Positions 48,526-57,812 are shown, counted from the first letter of the stretch. The stretch: 64,000 nt of DNA from Halorubrum sp. Atlit-26R (GCF_003666015.1 NZ_QPLT01000004.1:1-64000), one strand, 5' to 3'. Notes: generated by a model not told the origin, from the sequence alone. Numbers and translations are program-made.

Positions 48526-50231
48526 CGGTCCGCGGCGTCGACCGTCGGGTCCCCCGCGACGGTTCGGCCGTCGCCGACCTCCTCGCCGCCGATGTCGCCG
48601 GCGTCGACGCCCTCGGCCGCGTCGGCGCGCTCGTCGAGCTTCTCCATCACCCGGTCGGCGTCGGCGTAGTACTCGTTGACGAGGGCGGTGAACGTGCGGT
48701 AGTCGTCGATGCCGAGCGCGGAGAGCAGTTGGAGGAAGCGCTCGCGGCGCCGGACCTCGCGGAGCAGCTCCGACCGGGACCAGCCGCGCTCGTCGGCGAT
48801 CTCCTCCAACAGCGACGAGTCGTTTCGCCTGAAGGTGTCGGAGTCGGGCACCCACTCGAACGCCGAGGAGTAGTCGAGCTCGCCGGTGCGCTGGTCGATG
48901 CCGCCGATCTCGCCGATCGTCTTCGCGCGGCGGACCCGCTCGTCGTCGGAGCGCGTGAGCGTCTGGACCGAGAGCATGTCGAGCGACTGGACCATCGCCC
49001 GCGGGACGTTGATCGGCTCGTTCTCCAGCCGGTTGATCACCGTCTCGATCGAGTCGGCGTGCATCGTCGAGAACGTGGTGTGGCCGGTGTTCATCGCCTG
49101 GAACAGCGTGATCGCCTCCTCGCCGCGCACCTCGCCGACGACGATGTACTCGGGGCGGTGGCGCAGCGCGGAGCGCAGCAGGTCGTACATGTCGATGTCG
49201 GTCCCCTCGTAACGCCGCTCGCGGGTGACCGCCGAGAGCCAGTTGTCGTGGTACAAGGAGAGCTCGCGGGTGTCCTCGATGGTGAGCACCTTCGCGCGCG
49301 GCGGGACGAACATCGACACCGCGTTCATCGAGGTGGTCTTCCCGGAGGCGGTCCCGCCCGCGAAGATGAGGCTCTTGTTGTGCTCGATACAGAGCCAGAA
49401 GTACGCCATCTGCTCGATCGAGAAGGTGCCGTACTCCACGAGGTCGACGGGCGTGAACGGGTCCTCCGCGTACTGGCGGATGGTGAACGCCGAGCCGCGC
49501 GGGGTCACCTCCTCGCCGAGGGCCAGCTCCGCGCGCGACCCGTCGGGCAGCGTCGTCTCGACGATGGGGTCGCCGACGGAGACGTGGCGCCCGGACTGCT
49601 GGGCGAGCCGGATCACGTAGCTGTCGAGCGCCTCCTGTCCGAACGAGACGTTCGTCTCGACGTCGGTGTACTCGTCGTGGTAGACGAAGATCGGGAGGTC
49701 GTAGCCGTCACAGGAGACGTCCTCGATGTGGCGGTCGTTGAGGAGGGGATCGACCTTCCCGTAGCCGCGGAAGTCGCGGTAGAGGTAGTACGCGAGCGCG
49801 TGGAACGTGTCCATCTCGGCCTCGACGCCGTACCCCTCCAGCAGCGTCTCCAGCTCCGACTTGAGCGTCTCCTCGTCCGTCTTGCCGGTCCCCTCGCGGT
49901 AGAGGAGCGGGTCGCGGATGTCGTCGACGACGCGGTCGAGGAGCTCGCGCTCGAACGCGTCCAGCTCGGGCTCGACCGCGTAGTACCGGTGTTCGCTCTC
50001 GACCTCGTCGTAGGTGATGACGACGTACGCGTACGGGGCGTTCACCCAGTACCGGTCGACCTCGCGCTCGTCGTCGGGGACGACGAACGACGCGAGCGGG
50101 CCGTCCTCGCCCGGGCGGAACGGGCGGACGTCGAGCGTCGACCCCTGAAGCAGCTCCCACGTTCGCGAGAGGCGCCGCTGGAGGGCCTCGATCCGGTCGC
50201 CGAGGTCGCTCCCGCCGGCGTCACTCGCCAT
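48522..50231 (-). CDS. tadA: Type II/IV secretion system ATPase (TadA/PilB type)
   Basis: The 569-residue protein has an N-terminal domain of about 230 residues, then the motor: Walker A FAGGTASGKTTSMNAV, Asp box VLTIEDTRELSLY, Walker B YIVVGEVRGEEAI, and His box NTGHTTFSTMHADS. It drives pilus or secretion assembly together with the TadC protein. No pilin gene with a class III signal peptide is evident beside it. ATG 50231 gives the usual short acidic start. GTTTAAC about 30 nt upstream may be the TATA box. Confidence 0.88.
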   Translation of the reverse strand: MASDAGGSDLGDRIEALQRRLSRTWELLQGSTLDVRPFRPGEDGPLASFVVPDDEREVDRYWVNAPYAYVVITYDEVESEHRYYAVEPELDAFERELLDRVVDDIRDPLLYREGTGKTDEETLKSELETLLEGYGVEAEMDTFHALAYYLYRDFRGYGKVDPLLNDRHIEDVSCDGYDLPIFVYHDEYTDVETNVSFGQEALDSYVIRLAQQSGRHVSVGDPIVETTLPDGSRAELALGEEVTPRGSAFTIRQYAEDPFTPVDLVEYGTFSIEQMAYFWLCIEHNKSLIFAGGTASGKTTSMNAVSMFVPPRAKVLTIEDTRELSLYHDNWLSAVTRERRYEGTDIDMYDLLRSALRHRPEYIVVGEVRGEEAITLFQAMNTGHTTFSTMHADSIETVINRLENEPINVPRAMVQSLDMLSVQTLTRSDDERVRRAKTIGEIGGIDQRTGELDYSSAFEWVPDSDTFRRNDSSLLEEIADERGWSRSELLREVRRRERFLQLLSALGIDDYRTFTALVNEYYADADRVMEKLDERADAAEGVDAGDIGGEEVGDGRTVAGDPTVDAADR

Positions 50232-50444
50232 GGATACGGGGACGTAATGGCGGGGGGAAGTTAAACTACCCCCGACGATTATCACGAGCGAGGCCGGGCC
50301 CCACGGCCGCGGCGCCGACGCGGCGCGGACGACTGAGGGTACGACGCGGACGCCGGGTGCGCCGTCGACGCGGCGCTGTCGGCTCCGCGCCGCCGATCCG
50401 CCCGTTACGTTGATACGGCCGGACCGCAAAGCGTTCGATAGGAA

Positions 50445-50936
50445 ATGCGGCGTGACTACTTCGATCTGACCGTCGAGGGCGTCGACGAGGGCGCCGGCTC
50501 CCGATCGCCCCCGCTGGTGCGGATCGACTTCCACGGGCCGGAGGAACTGCTCCGCGAGCGGCTCTCCGGGGGCGAGAGCGACGACATCATCGTCGAAACG
50601 GACGGCGACGACCTGCTCACAGCAGACGAGATCGACGTCGCGTTCCGGCTCCGCGAGCCGCTGGACGAGGCGGACGACCCGGAGGGCGTCGTCGGCGTCA
50701 CCAACCGGTACACCGGCGACTTCGTCCTCGAACTCAACGAGACGGCGACGGACGTCCTCCCCTTCATCCACGCCGCGCGCGACGCGACCGACGACGGCGA
50801 CGCCCGGTACCGCGTCGAGATCGACGTCGACGGCGAGCGGCTCGTCGCCTACGACAAGGACACCTTCCTCGTGTACGACCACGAGGGGAACCTGCTCCGC
50901 AGCGAGAGCCTGATCCCCTCGGGCGTCGAGCTCTGA
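50445..50936 (+). CDS. Conserved haloarchaeal protein (DUF5793-like)
   Basis: The 163-residue soluble protein begins MRRDYFDLTVEGVDEGAG and is rich in beta strands (LVRIDFHGPEELLRERL, GVTNRYTGDFVLELNETATDV, and YRVEIDVDGERLVAYDKDTF). The pattern MRRDYF is familiar from haloarchaeal conserved proteins of unknown function; the DUF number is from memory. It diverges from the TadA gene across 213 bp, in which I see only the TadA promoter region. Confidence 0.6.
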   Translation: MRRDYFDLTVEGVDEGAGSRSPPLVRIDFHGPEELLRERLSGGESDDIIVETDGDDLLTADEIDVAFRLREPLDEADDPEGVVGVTNRYTGDFVLELNETATDVLPFIHAARDATDDGDARYRVEIDVDGERLVAYDKDTFLVYDHEGNLLRSESLIPSGVEL

Positions 50937-51076
50937 CCGAGCGCGACAGTCACCACGCCGATTCTCCCGTCGTCCGGGGCGCCGAAAGCGGACCGCGACC
51001 CTTCACAGATAGGGACCGGGCATAAGGCAGCTTCCCGGCTCCGTCCTAGCGGACGGCAGCGAACCCCTGTGAACCC

Positions 51077-51403
51077 ATGACCCAACGTGACTACGCCCCG
51101 CGAGAAGCCGAGGACCCACACACCGATGTCGCGTCAACAGCGGACGCCTCGAAGGCGACCGGTGAGTTCGACGCGTCCCCTTCCGTCTGCGTCGTCGAGA
51201 CGGTCGCGGACGCTCTCGGAACGGAGCCGAACGATCTGCGGCCGCTCTACGACGTCATCGATCCCGATGCGCTCGACCTGTTCTTCGAATCGCCACACCG
51301 GCCCACCAGCGGCCGCGTGACGTTCACGTTCGAGGGGTGTACCGTCGCCGTCGACGCGGACGGACGGGTCGCGGCGTCGCCCGGAGCGGACGACGAGGAG
51401 TGA
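51077..51403 (+). CDS. HalOD1 output-domain protein
   Basis: The 108-residue protein has an acidic N-terminal 35 residues and then a HalOD1 domain (SVCVVETVADALGTEPNDLRPLYDVIDPDALDLFF, in parts, ending GRVTFTFEGCTVAVDADGRVA). HalOD1 is found as the output domain of haloarchaeal sensory proteins and as single small proteins. It converges with the HTH_10 regulator gene. Confidence 0.8.
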   Translation: MTQRDYAPREAEDPHTDVASTADASKATGEFDASPSVCVVETVADALGTEPNDLRPLYDVIDPDALDLFFESPHRPTSGRVTFTFEGCTVAVDADGRVAASPGADDEE

Positions 51404-51426
51404 CTATCGACGTACCGCCACCGCGG

Positions 51427-52155
51427 TCACGTCCCGCCGGTCGGACCGGTCTCGTCGGCGGTTTCGAACAGGAACGCGAGGATCTTGCGCTCGGCCGCGA
51501 AGACGTGTTCCGAGAACGTGGCGGGTGTGATCCCGAGTTCGTCGGCGACGTCCTGACCCGTACAGGCGCGCGGCCACTCGTAATATCCCATCTCGAACGC
51601 GGTCCGGAGGACTTCCCCCTGCCTCTCGGTCAGGTCGTCGAGGACCGACTGCTGGAGCGTGGCGGGGCTCAACATGGACCCGTGCGTGTCCTTCGTCCGT
51701 TTCGCTCTCAGTTCGAAATCGGGGTACTCCTCCAGGAACTGTCCCGTGACCGTCGGCGGGTCGTGTCGCATCGGGATCTCGGCGACGATACGCCCCCGAC
51801 CGTCGACGCCTTCGACGGTTTTCGGGAGCGCTCCGAGTTCGGCGAGACGATACGCCGGGCAGTTCCCCGACACGACGAATTCGAACAGACCGCCGTCGTC
51901 GTACTCGCTGAGCAGCGAGGTCTCGACGGTCTCGTACCCCTCCGTGTGCCGCAAGATCCGGTCGGGAGGCGCGCCCACGACGTTGAAGAACTCCGCGTAC
52001 TTCGCTTCCGGGCGGGGGACGATATTCGCGAGCTCGAACCGGCAGCGCTCTTCTCCCGACACGCCGACGAACGGATACGCCGGTTTTCGAACGGTGAGCT
52101 CGATCTCGACCACGGAGTCGGTTCGGTTGTCGCGCTGGGACCCTACTTTGCTCAT
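51427..52155 (-). CDS. Bat-type HTH_10 transcriptional regulator
   Basis: The 242-residue protein has an N-terminal region of about 160 residues with a GAF/BAT-like beta pattern and a C-terminal HTH_10 domain: LTERQGEVLRTAFEMGYYEWPR, then TGQDVADELGITPATFSEHVFAAERKIL, the signature of bacterio-opsin activator-like regulators. The signal sensed is unknown. A TATA box lies at leaderless distance upstream. Confidence 0.85.
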   Translation of the reverse strand: MSKVGSQRDNRTDSVVEIELTVRKPAYPFVGVSGEERCRFELANIVPRPEAKYAEFFNVVGAPPDRILRHTEGYETVETSLLSEYDDGGLFEFVVSGNCPAYRLAELGALPKTVEGVDGRGRIVAEIPMRHDPPTVTGQFLEEYPDFELRAKRTKDTHGSMLSPATLQQSVLDDLTERQGEVLRTAFEMGYYEWPRACTGQDVADELGITPATFSEHVFAAERKILAFLFETADETGPTGGT

Positions 52156-52176
52156 TGCGCACGATATTTAATGACA

Positions 52177-52188
52177 GTTAATATAAGT
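52177..52188 (-). promoter_or_regulatory. TATA box of the HTH_10 regulator gene
   Basis: The minus-strand CTTATATTAACT lies 22-33 nt before the start codon at 52155, within an unusually AT-rich stretch that also contains ATTAAATATC nearer to the gene. The double AT-rich element may be the target of regulation. Confidence 0.55.
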
Positions 52189-52265
52189 TGTGAGAAACGT
52201 ATCCCGACTGACATTCCGGCGGTTCGCTGCGTTACACTGCGGTTCCCGAGGCGACAGCCGCGCTA

Positions 52266-53141
52266 CTACAGGCTGACGCTGTCGGGCACGAACCGCACCG
52301 AGTCCCCCGGCCGGAGGTCGAACGCGCCGTCCCCGCGTCCGTCGTTGACGTCGCACTCCGCGTAGCCGTGGCTCCCGACCGTGACGAGGCGCTCGCCGGG
52401 CTCGACGGCGCCGAACGTCTCCGCGACGGGCGTGAGGTCCCCGTTCACGCGGACCCAGTCGCGGCCGCGGATCAGCTCGCCGGGAACGTTGGTGATCACG
52501 TTGCCGAACCGGTCGATCGCGAGCACCTCGCCGTCGACGGCGACCAGGTCACCGTCGCTCTCTTCGCCGTCGCCACCCCCTCCGCCGTCGGCGTCGTCGC
52601 GCTCGACCGTCGGCTCCGTGAAGCGGATGTCGACGGGGTCGCTCGCGGGGGTGAGGTCGTCCATCGCCGAGAGCGTCTCGGCGACCGCGTCGGCGTCGGG
52701 AGAGCCGTTCGACGTCCCCGAAACCTCGTCGAGCGCCGCTCGGATCCGGGCCGCGGCCGGGGCGAACACGTCGCGGCCGTGGAACGTCTCGCTCGCGGGG
52801 TCGTCGACCGCGACGGTCCACGCCTCGACGTCCGACTCCGCGTCCGCCAGCGCCCGCGCCGGCGGCATCGCGAGGCCGTTGTCGGGCGCGACGAGGACGT
52901 GCGCCCCGGCGCGAACGACGAGGGCGTCCCGGTCGGTGCCGACGCCGGGGTCGATCACGGCGCAGTGGACCGCAGGCGGGAACTCCGGGAGGACGAATCG
53001 GAGCCAGAAGGCGGCCGCGCGCGGGTCCCCGCGCGGCAGGTCGTGCGCGACGTCGATCAGTTCGGCGTCCGTGTGCCGGCGGATCACGCCCTTCATCGCG
53101 GCGGGGTACGGCGAGCCGAAGTCCGAGGCGAGCGTTATCAT
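52266..53141 (-). CDS. SAM hydroxide adenosyltransferase family protein (DUF62)
   Basis: The 291-residue protein shows the family pattern MITLASDFGSPYPAAMKG, DPGVGTDRDALVV, LVAPDNGLAMP, HGRDVFAPAAA and a C-terminal domain with VLAIDRFGNVITNVPG. Members hydrolyse S-adenosylmethionine to adenosine and methionine. A Gly/Asp-rich insertion of about 25 residues (about 185-210) interrupts the domain linker. ATG 53141 gives the family start. Confidence 0.85.
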   Translation of the reverse strand: MITLASDFGSPYPAAMKGVIRRHTDAELIDVAHDLPRGDPRAAAFWLRFVLPEFPPAVHCAVIDPGVGTDRDALVVRAGAHVLVAPDNGLAMPPARALADAESDVEAWTVAVDDPASETFHGRDVFAPAAARIRAALDEVSGTSNGSPDADAVAETLSAMDDLTPASDPVDIRFTEPTVERDDADGGGGGDGEESDGDLVAVDGEVLAIDRFGNVITNVPGELIRGRDWVRVNGDLTPVAETFGAVEPGERLVTVGSHGYAECDVNDGRGDGAFDLRPGDSVRFVPDSVSL

Positions 53142-53162
53142 ATCCGAACCCGCGGTCGGCGC

Positions 53163-53170
53163 AGATTTAA
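53163..53170 (-). promoter_or_regulatory. TATA box of the DUF62 gene
   Basis: The AT-rich TTTTAAAT on the minus strand lies 22-29 nt before the ATG at 53141, as in leaderless genes. Its near-symmetry also allows it to serve repeat copy F on the plus strand. Confidence 0.55.
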
Positions 53171-53206
53171 AAGGAACGGGCGGTCGCGCCATTCACTCCA
53201 CCAACT

Positions 53207-53453
53207 GCGGTGGCGCGTGCCGAGGAGCGCCCGGAGGGCGCGAGTCGCACGCGCGAGGGACGCGGTGAGTGACGGGTGACCGAAGGGAACCCGGAGCGAA
53301 CCGCGAGGCTGGGGAGGTATGAGGTGCGGTCGCTGTGCGGGGTGGGACTCAAAGGGGCAGCCGCGAGGGCGCCGTAGGCGACGCAAGCACTGGAAGGAGC
53401 GAGCAACGCGAGCGACTGAAGCGCACAGCGAGCGTACGGCGTCCTCGCGGCTG
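53207..53453 (+). ncRNA. Structured repeat, copy F, core (candidate RNA)
   Basis: Starts GCGGTGGCGCGTGCC. The inner first stem is GCGCCC/GGGCGC and the second hairpin CGCGGT/ACCGCG, both different from other copies yet fully paired. The final hairpin arms at 53358-53376 and 53435-53453 pair over 19 bp with one G-U pair. The conserved GGGACTCAAAGGGGCAG block precedes them. The core lies between the promoter of the DUF62 gene and the 3' end of nadM. Confidence 0.75.
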
Positions 53454-53745
53454 GGGCTTTGGAGGTGTCCGCCACCGATCTACGGTCAGTTATTTATATG
53501 TAAGCGGCTGGAGCTTTAGCGGTGTTCGCCGCCGGTCCGCTAGCAGCCATTTATAATTGAGCAGCTGAGGCTTTGGCGGTGCTCACCGCCGATCCGCTAA
53601 CAGCCATTTATAAACGAGTAGTTGGGGCTTTGGCGGTGTCCACCGCCGATCCGTAATCGACTATTTATGACTGAGCAACTGAGGCTTTGAACATGGACAC
53701 CGTCGATCTGCTGACACTCGTTTATAAACGACCGAAGCCGTCGAA
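53449..53745 (+). repeat. 57-bp tandem array of copy F (five units)
   Basis: This is the longest array: units start at 53449, 53506, 53563, 53620 and 53677, each exactly 57 bp apart, and the end signature ACCGAAGCCG has its G at 53734, again 57 bp on. Units end in ATTTATATG, ATTTATAAT, ATTTATAAAC, ATTTATGAC and GTTTATAAAC. The middle of units 2 and 3 is nearly identical (GATCCGCTA type), which suggests recent unit duplication; units 4 and 5 have diverged. About 70 bp remain to the nadM stop. Confidence 0.9.
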
Positions 53746-53813
53746 AACCCCTCCGTCAGTCCGTGACAGGCGATTCGCGGCAAACGAACTCCCACACGGT
53801 CGTACTCTTCGCC

Positions 53814-54344
53814 CTATTGATCCGAGGGTTCGTCGTCTAACGAGTCGGTCTCGGCGATCCGGCGGATGCGCTCGACGCCGTCGACCTCGCGGATCACGTC
53901 GACGACGGCGTCCGGGACGAGGTCCGCCCAGTCGCGGCCGCGGATCATCCGCTCGCGGAGCTCGGTGCCCTCCAGCACGTCGCGGCGGAACATCGGCGAC
54001 TGGCGCACCTCGACGCCCGCCTCCTCGAAGAGGCGGACGACGAGCGGGTTGTTCGAGTACGCGACGTCGAACCGCGGGGTCATGCTCTGGACGTGGCTCA
54101 CCCAGACGGAGTTGCGGTCGAGGTCCTCGATGGGGACGACGTAGGTGGTGGCGTCCAACTCCTCGACGGCCTTCGTCACCATCATCACGCGCTCGCCGGC
54201 CGTGAAGGGGTTCCGCGTGGTGTGGGAGTCGCCGGCGGAGCCGATCCCCAAGACGAGCTCGTCGACCTCCGCCGCGATCTCTTCCACCATGTGCCGGTGG
54301 CCGTCGTGGAACGGCTGATACCGGCCGATGTAGAACCCCCGCAT
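53814..54344 (-). CDS. nadM: Nicotinamide-nucleotide adenylyltransferase
   Basis: The 176-residue protein is the archaeal NMN adenylyltransferase: GFYIGRYQPFHDGHRHMVEE has the nucleotidyltransferase (HxGH) motif, ELVLGIGSAGDSHTTRNPFTAGERVMM is the second family block, and VWVSHVQSMTPRFDVAYSNNPL a third. It makes NAD from NMN and ATP. ATG 54344 (MRGFYIG) fits a TATA box 23-32 nt upstream. LonB lies divergently beyond the promoter. Confidence 0.92.
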   Translation of the reverse strand: MRGFYIGRYQPFHDGHRHMVEEIAAEVDELVLGIGSAGDSHTTRNPFTAGERVMMVTKAVEELDATTYVVPIEDLDRNSVWVSHVQSMTPRFDVAYSNNPLVVRLFEEAGVEVRQSPMFRRDVLEGTELRERMIRGRDWADLVPDAVVDVIREVDGVERIRRIAETDSLDDEPSDQ

Positions 54345-54366
54345 GAGTCTACGTACCGTCGGCGTC

Positions 54367-54376
54367 ATTTATAAAC
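54367..54376 (-). promoter_or_regulatory. TATA box of nadM
   Basis: GTTTATAAAT on the minus strand, ending 23 nt before the nadM ATG. It has the same sequence as the boxes that end the 57-bp repeat units, which shows those boxes have the form of working promoters here. Confidence 0.65.
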
Positions 54377-54464
54377 CCCGTGGGAACGCTTGGACGCCGA
54401 GATCGGCGGAAATACGGCTTCAAAACGGCGTTTGCTTCCCTCGGACCGGTGCCTCCGGGGGGAG

Positions 54465-54474
54465 AAAGTATATC
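54465..54474 (+). promoter_or_regulatory. TATA box of lonB
   Basis: AAAGTATATC lies 41-50 nt before ATG 54515, so transcription would start about 15-25 nt before the gene. Confidence 0.5.
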
Positions 54475-54514
54475 AGTAGCCGACCCGTCCTTTTCGATAG
54501 CGACACCCGATTCT

Positions 54515-56803
54515 ATGAGCAACGAGAAGGACACGAACGACCCGACGGCCGACGACCCCGACGAACCGCCTCGCGGCGGCGTCGACGACTCGAGTCCGGC
54601 GGGGAACGGCGAGGACGCCGAGCGAGGCGACCCCGAGCCCGACGACGGTCCGGCGAACGAGCCCGGCGCCGACGAGGACCCGGTCACAGACTCCCGCGGG
54701 GAGTCGGCCGCGGACCCCGACGACGAGGACGACCCCTGGGACGACGGGGTCGTCGTCGACGACGGAGACGGGTTCGACGACGCCGACGTCGTCGGGGAGG
54801 GTCCCGACGGCGGCCGGAACGGCGACGCCGCCGAGCCGGCCGACGACGGCGACATCGACGAGCTCGGCAGCACCGTCGAGGTCGAGGGCGCCGAGATCGA
54901 GGAGGACCCGGACGAGGACGACCTCCTCGGCGGGCTGAAGATCGACACGACGGCCGAGATCGAGATTCCCGACCGGCTCGTCGACCAGGTCATCGGGCAG
55001 GAGCACGCCCGCGACGTGATCATCAAGGCGGCCAAGCAGCGCCGCCACGTGATGATGATCGGCTCGCCCGGGACCGGGAAGTCGATGCTCGCGAAGGCGA
55101 TGTCCGAGCTCCTCCCCAAAGAGGAGCTACAGGACGTCTTGGTGTATCACAACCCCGACGACGGCAACAAGCCGAAGGTGCGGACGGTGCCGGCCGGTAA
55201 GGGCGACCAGATCGTCGAGGCGCACCGCGAGGAGGCGCGCAAGCGCAACCAGATGCGGTCGCTCCTCATGTGGATCATCATCGCCGTCGTGCTGGGCTAC
55301 GCGCTCATCATCGTCGGCCAGATCCTCGTCGGCATCATCGCCGCCGGGGTCGTCTACCTCGTCTTCCGCTACCTCAACCGCGGGTCGGACGCGATGATCC
55401 CGAACCTGCTGGTGAACAACGGCGACACGAAGACCGCGCCGTTCCGCGACGCGACCGGCGCGCACGCCGGCGCACTGCTCGGCGACGTCCGGCACGACCC
55501 GTTCCAGTCCGGTGGGATGGAGACGCCCAGCCACGACCGCGTCGAGGCCGGCGCCATCCACAAGGCGAACAAGGGCGTGCTGTTCATCGACGAGATCAAC
55601 ACGCTCGACATCCGCAGCCAGCAGCACCTCATGACGGCGATCCAGGAGGGCGAGTTCTCGATCACGGGCCAGTCCGAGCGCTCCTCGGGCGCGATGGTCC
55701 AGACCGAGCCCGTCCCGACCGACTTCGTCATGATCGCGGCCGGGAACCTCGACGCGATGGAGAACATGCACCCGGCGCTGCGCAGCCGTATCAAGGGGTA
55801 CGGCTACGAGGTGTACATGGAGGACACCATCGAGGACACCCCGGAGATGCGGCGGAAGTACGTCCGCTTCATCGCCCAGGAGGTCGCGAAGGACGGCCGC
55901 CTGCCGGAGTTCTCCGCGGAGGCCGTCGAGGAGATCATCCTCGAGGCCAAGCGGCGCTCCGGCCGGAAGGGCCACCTCACGCTGAAGATGCGGAACCTCG
56001 GCGGGATGGTCCGCGTCGCGGGCGACATCGCCCGGGGCGAGGACGCCGAGATGACGACCCGCGAGCACGTCCTTCAGGCGAAGGGCCGCTCGCGGTCCAT
56101 CGAACAGCAGCTCGCGGACGACTACATCGAGCGCCGGAAGGACTACGAGCTCCAGGTCTCCGACGGCTACGTCGTCGGCCGCGTCAACGGCCTCGCCGTG
56201 ATGGGCGAGGACTCGGGGATCATGCTCCCGGTGATGGCCGAGGTGACGCCGACTCAGAGCGGCGGGCAGGTGATCGCCACCGGCCAGCTCAAGGAGATGG
56301 CCGAGGAGTCGGTCCAGAACGTCTCGGCGATCATCAAGAAGTTCTCCGACGAGAACATCTCCGAGAAGGACATCCACATCCAGTTCATCCAGACGGGCCA
56401 ACAGGGCGTCGACGGGGACAGCGCGTCCATCACGGTCGCGACCGCCGTCATCTCCGCCTTAGAGGACGTCGGCGTCGACCAGAGCCTCGCGATGACCGGC
56501 TCGCTGTCGGTCCGCGGCGACGTGCTCCCCGTCGGCGGGGTCACCCACAAGATCGAGGCGGCCGCGAAGGCCGGCTGCGACCGGGTTATCATCCCCGCGG
56601 CCAACGAGCAGGACGTGATGATCGAAGACGAGTACGAGGAGATGATCGAGGTCATCCCGGTCTCGCACATCAGCGAGGTCCTCGACATCGCCCTCGAGGG
56701 CGAGGCCGAGAAGGACTCGCTCGTCGCCCGGCTGAAGTCGATCACCGGGTCGGCGCTGAAGGACGGCAACGTCTCCGGCCCGTCCAGTCCGAGCCCGCAG
56801 TAA
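54515..56803 (+). CDS. lonB: ATP-dependent protease LonB (membrane-anchored)
   Basis: The 762-residue protein has an acidic N-terminal region of about 140 residues, an AAA+ domain with Walker A GSPGTGKSMLAKAM, two membrane spans near residues 250-290 between Walker A and Walker B (typical of archaeal LonB), Walker B GVLFIDEINTLD, and a C-terminal protease domain. Catalytic Ser lies in DGDSASITVATAV and Lys in KIEAAAKAGCDRVIIP. It degrades damaged and regulatory proteins at the membrane and is essential in Haloferax. Confidence 0.93.
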   Translation: MSNEKDTNDPTADDPDEPPRGGVDDSSPAGNGEDAERGDPEPDDGPANEPGADEDPVTDSRGESAADPDDEDDPWDDGVVVDDGDGFDDADVVGEGPDGGRNGDAAEPADDGDIDELGSTVEVEGAEIEEDPDEDDLLGGLKIDTTAEIEIPDRLVDQVIGQEHARDVIIKAAKQRRHVMMIGSPGTGKSMLAKAMSELLPKEELQDVLVYHNPDDGNKPKVRTVPAGKGDQIVEAHREEARKRNQMRSLLMWIIIAVVLGYALIIVGQILVGIIAAGVVYLVFRYLNRGSDAMIPNLLVNNGDTKTAPFRDATGAHAGALLGDVRHDPFQSGGMETPSHDRVEAGAIHKANKGVLFIDEINTLDIRSQQHLMTAIQEGEFSITGQSERSSGAMVQTEPVPTDFVMIAAGNLDAMENMHPALRSRIKGYGYEVYMEDTIEDTPEMRRKYVRFIAQEVAKDGRLPEFSAEAVEEIILEAKRRSGRKGHLTLKMRNLGGMVRVAGDIARGEDAEMTTREHVLQAKGRSRSIEQQLADDYIERRKDYELQVSDGYVVGRVNGLAVMGEDSGIMLPVMAEVTPTQSGGQVIATGQLKEMAEESVQNVSAIIKKFSDENISEKDIHIQFIQTGQQGVDGDSASITVATAVISALEDVGVDQSLAMTGSLSVRGDVLPVGGVTHKIEAAAKAGCDRVIIPAANEQDVMIEDEYEEMIEVIPVSHISEVLDIALEGEAEKDSLVARLKSITGSALKDGNVSGPSSPSPQ

Positions 56804-56931
56804 GCGGTTCCGAGGCCTCTCTATCCGCCGTTTCTTCCCTTTTCGCGATCCGGCAGCGAGCGGCCGCTCCGTCTCGTCTCCGGCGAGCCGTCGCCCCGCC
56901 CCTTTTATTCCGTGAGCGTGTACGGCGGACG

Positions 56932-57714
56932 ATGACCGGGAAACCGACGGTCGGGGAGTACATGACCCGCGAGGTGGAGACGGTCAGCCCGGACGAGACC
57001 GTGGCGACCGTCGCGCGTCGCATGGCCGACAGCGACGGGCACAACGGGTTCCCCGTCACCCAGGGCCGCACCGTCGAGGGGTTCGTCTCGGCCGGGGACC
57101 TGCTGCTCGCGGACGACGACGCCCCCGTGTTCACGGTGATGACGGAGGACCTGATCGTCGCGCACCCCGACATGAAGGTGACCGACGCCGCCCGCGTAAT
57201 CTTACGCTCCGGCATCCAGCGGCTCCCGGTCGTCGACGACGCCGACAACCTCGTCGGGATCATCTCGAACACCGACGTGGTCCGCTCGCAGATCGAGCGC
57301 GCGACGCCGGGCAAGGTCGGGAAGCTGATGCGAACCCTCTCGCAGATCCACGGCGTCGAGCTCGACGAGGAGCGCCGCGAGGTGGCGATCGCGGACCTGA
57401 CGCCGACGCAGGCGCGGGTGTACGCCGACGAGCTTGAGGGCCGACAGTACGAGCTCGAACACGGGCTCGCGGAGCCGCTCGTCGTCATCGACAACGGCGG
57501 CACCCTCTACCTCGCCGACGGCCACCACCGGGCGATGGCCGCGCGCGAGGCCGGCATCGAGACGATGGACGCGTACGTGATCGTCCCGCGGACCCCGGTC
57601 GACCTCGGAATGGCGAAGACCGCCGAGAAGGAGGGGCTCCGCGTCGTCGGCGACATCGAGGTCGTCGACTACGCTCGCCACCCCCTCGTGGAGACGACGA
57701 AGCGGCTTCAGTAA
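56932..57714 (+). CDS. CBS-pair protein with ParB-like nuclease domain
   Basis: The 260-residue protein has two CBS motifs (about 5-65, VGEYMTREVETVSPDETVATVA; and 66-125, LPVVDDADNLVGIISNTDVV) and a C-terminal ParB/Srx-type domain containing LADGHHRAMAAREAG. CBS pairs bind adenine nucleotides or SAM, and the ParB-type domain can be a CTP-binding or kinase-like fold. Regulation of that domain by a nucleotide is inference. TTTTATTC about 28 nt upstream serves as TATA box. Confidence 0.78.
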   Translation: MTGKPTVGEYMTREVETVSPDETVATVARRMADSDGHNGFPVTQGRTVEGFVSAGDLLLADDDAPVFTVMTEDLIVAHPDMKVTDAARVILRSGIQRLPVVDDADNLVGIISNTDVVRSQIERATPGKVGKLMRTLSQIHGVELDEERREVAIADLTPTQARVYADELEGRQYELEHGLAEPLVVIDNGGTLYLADGHHRAMAAREAGIETMDAYVIVPRTPVDLGMAKTAEKEGLRVVGDIEVVDYARHPLVETTKRLQ

Positions 57715-57803
57715 GCGGGAGCGACGGCGATCGCATCATTCGGATCCCGCACATCGATCGGGCTACCGGCGTCGATCGCACTAATTCGTGGTTTTCGCAG
57801 ACA

Positions 57804-57812
57804 CATTTTTAT
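57804..57812 (+). promoter_or_regulatory. TATA box of the small glycine-rich gene
   Basis: ATTTTTATG at 23-31 nt before ATG 57835. It shows that the in-frame ATG at 57811, which lies inside this box, is not the start. Confidence 0.55.

Noticed and set aside
53449-53745. CRISPR array
   Set aside because: Units are regular, but the 'repeats' vary between units, the variable centre is only about 17 bp, the units end in TATA boxes, and no cas gene is in the window.
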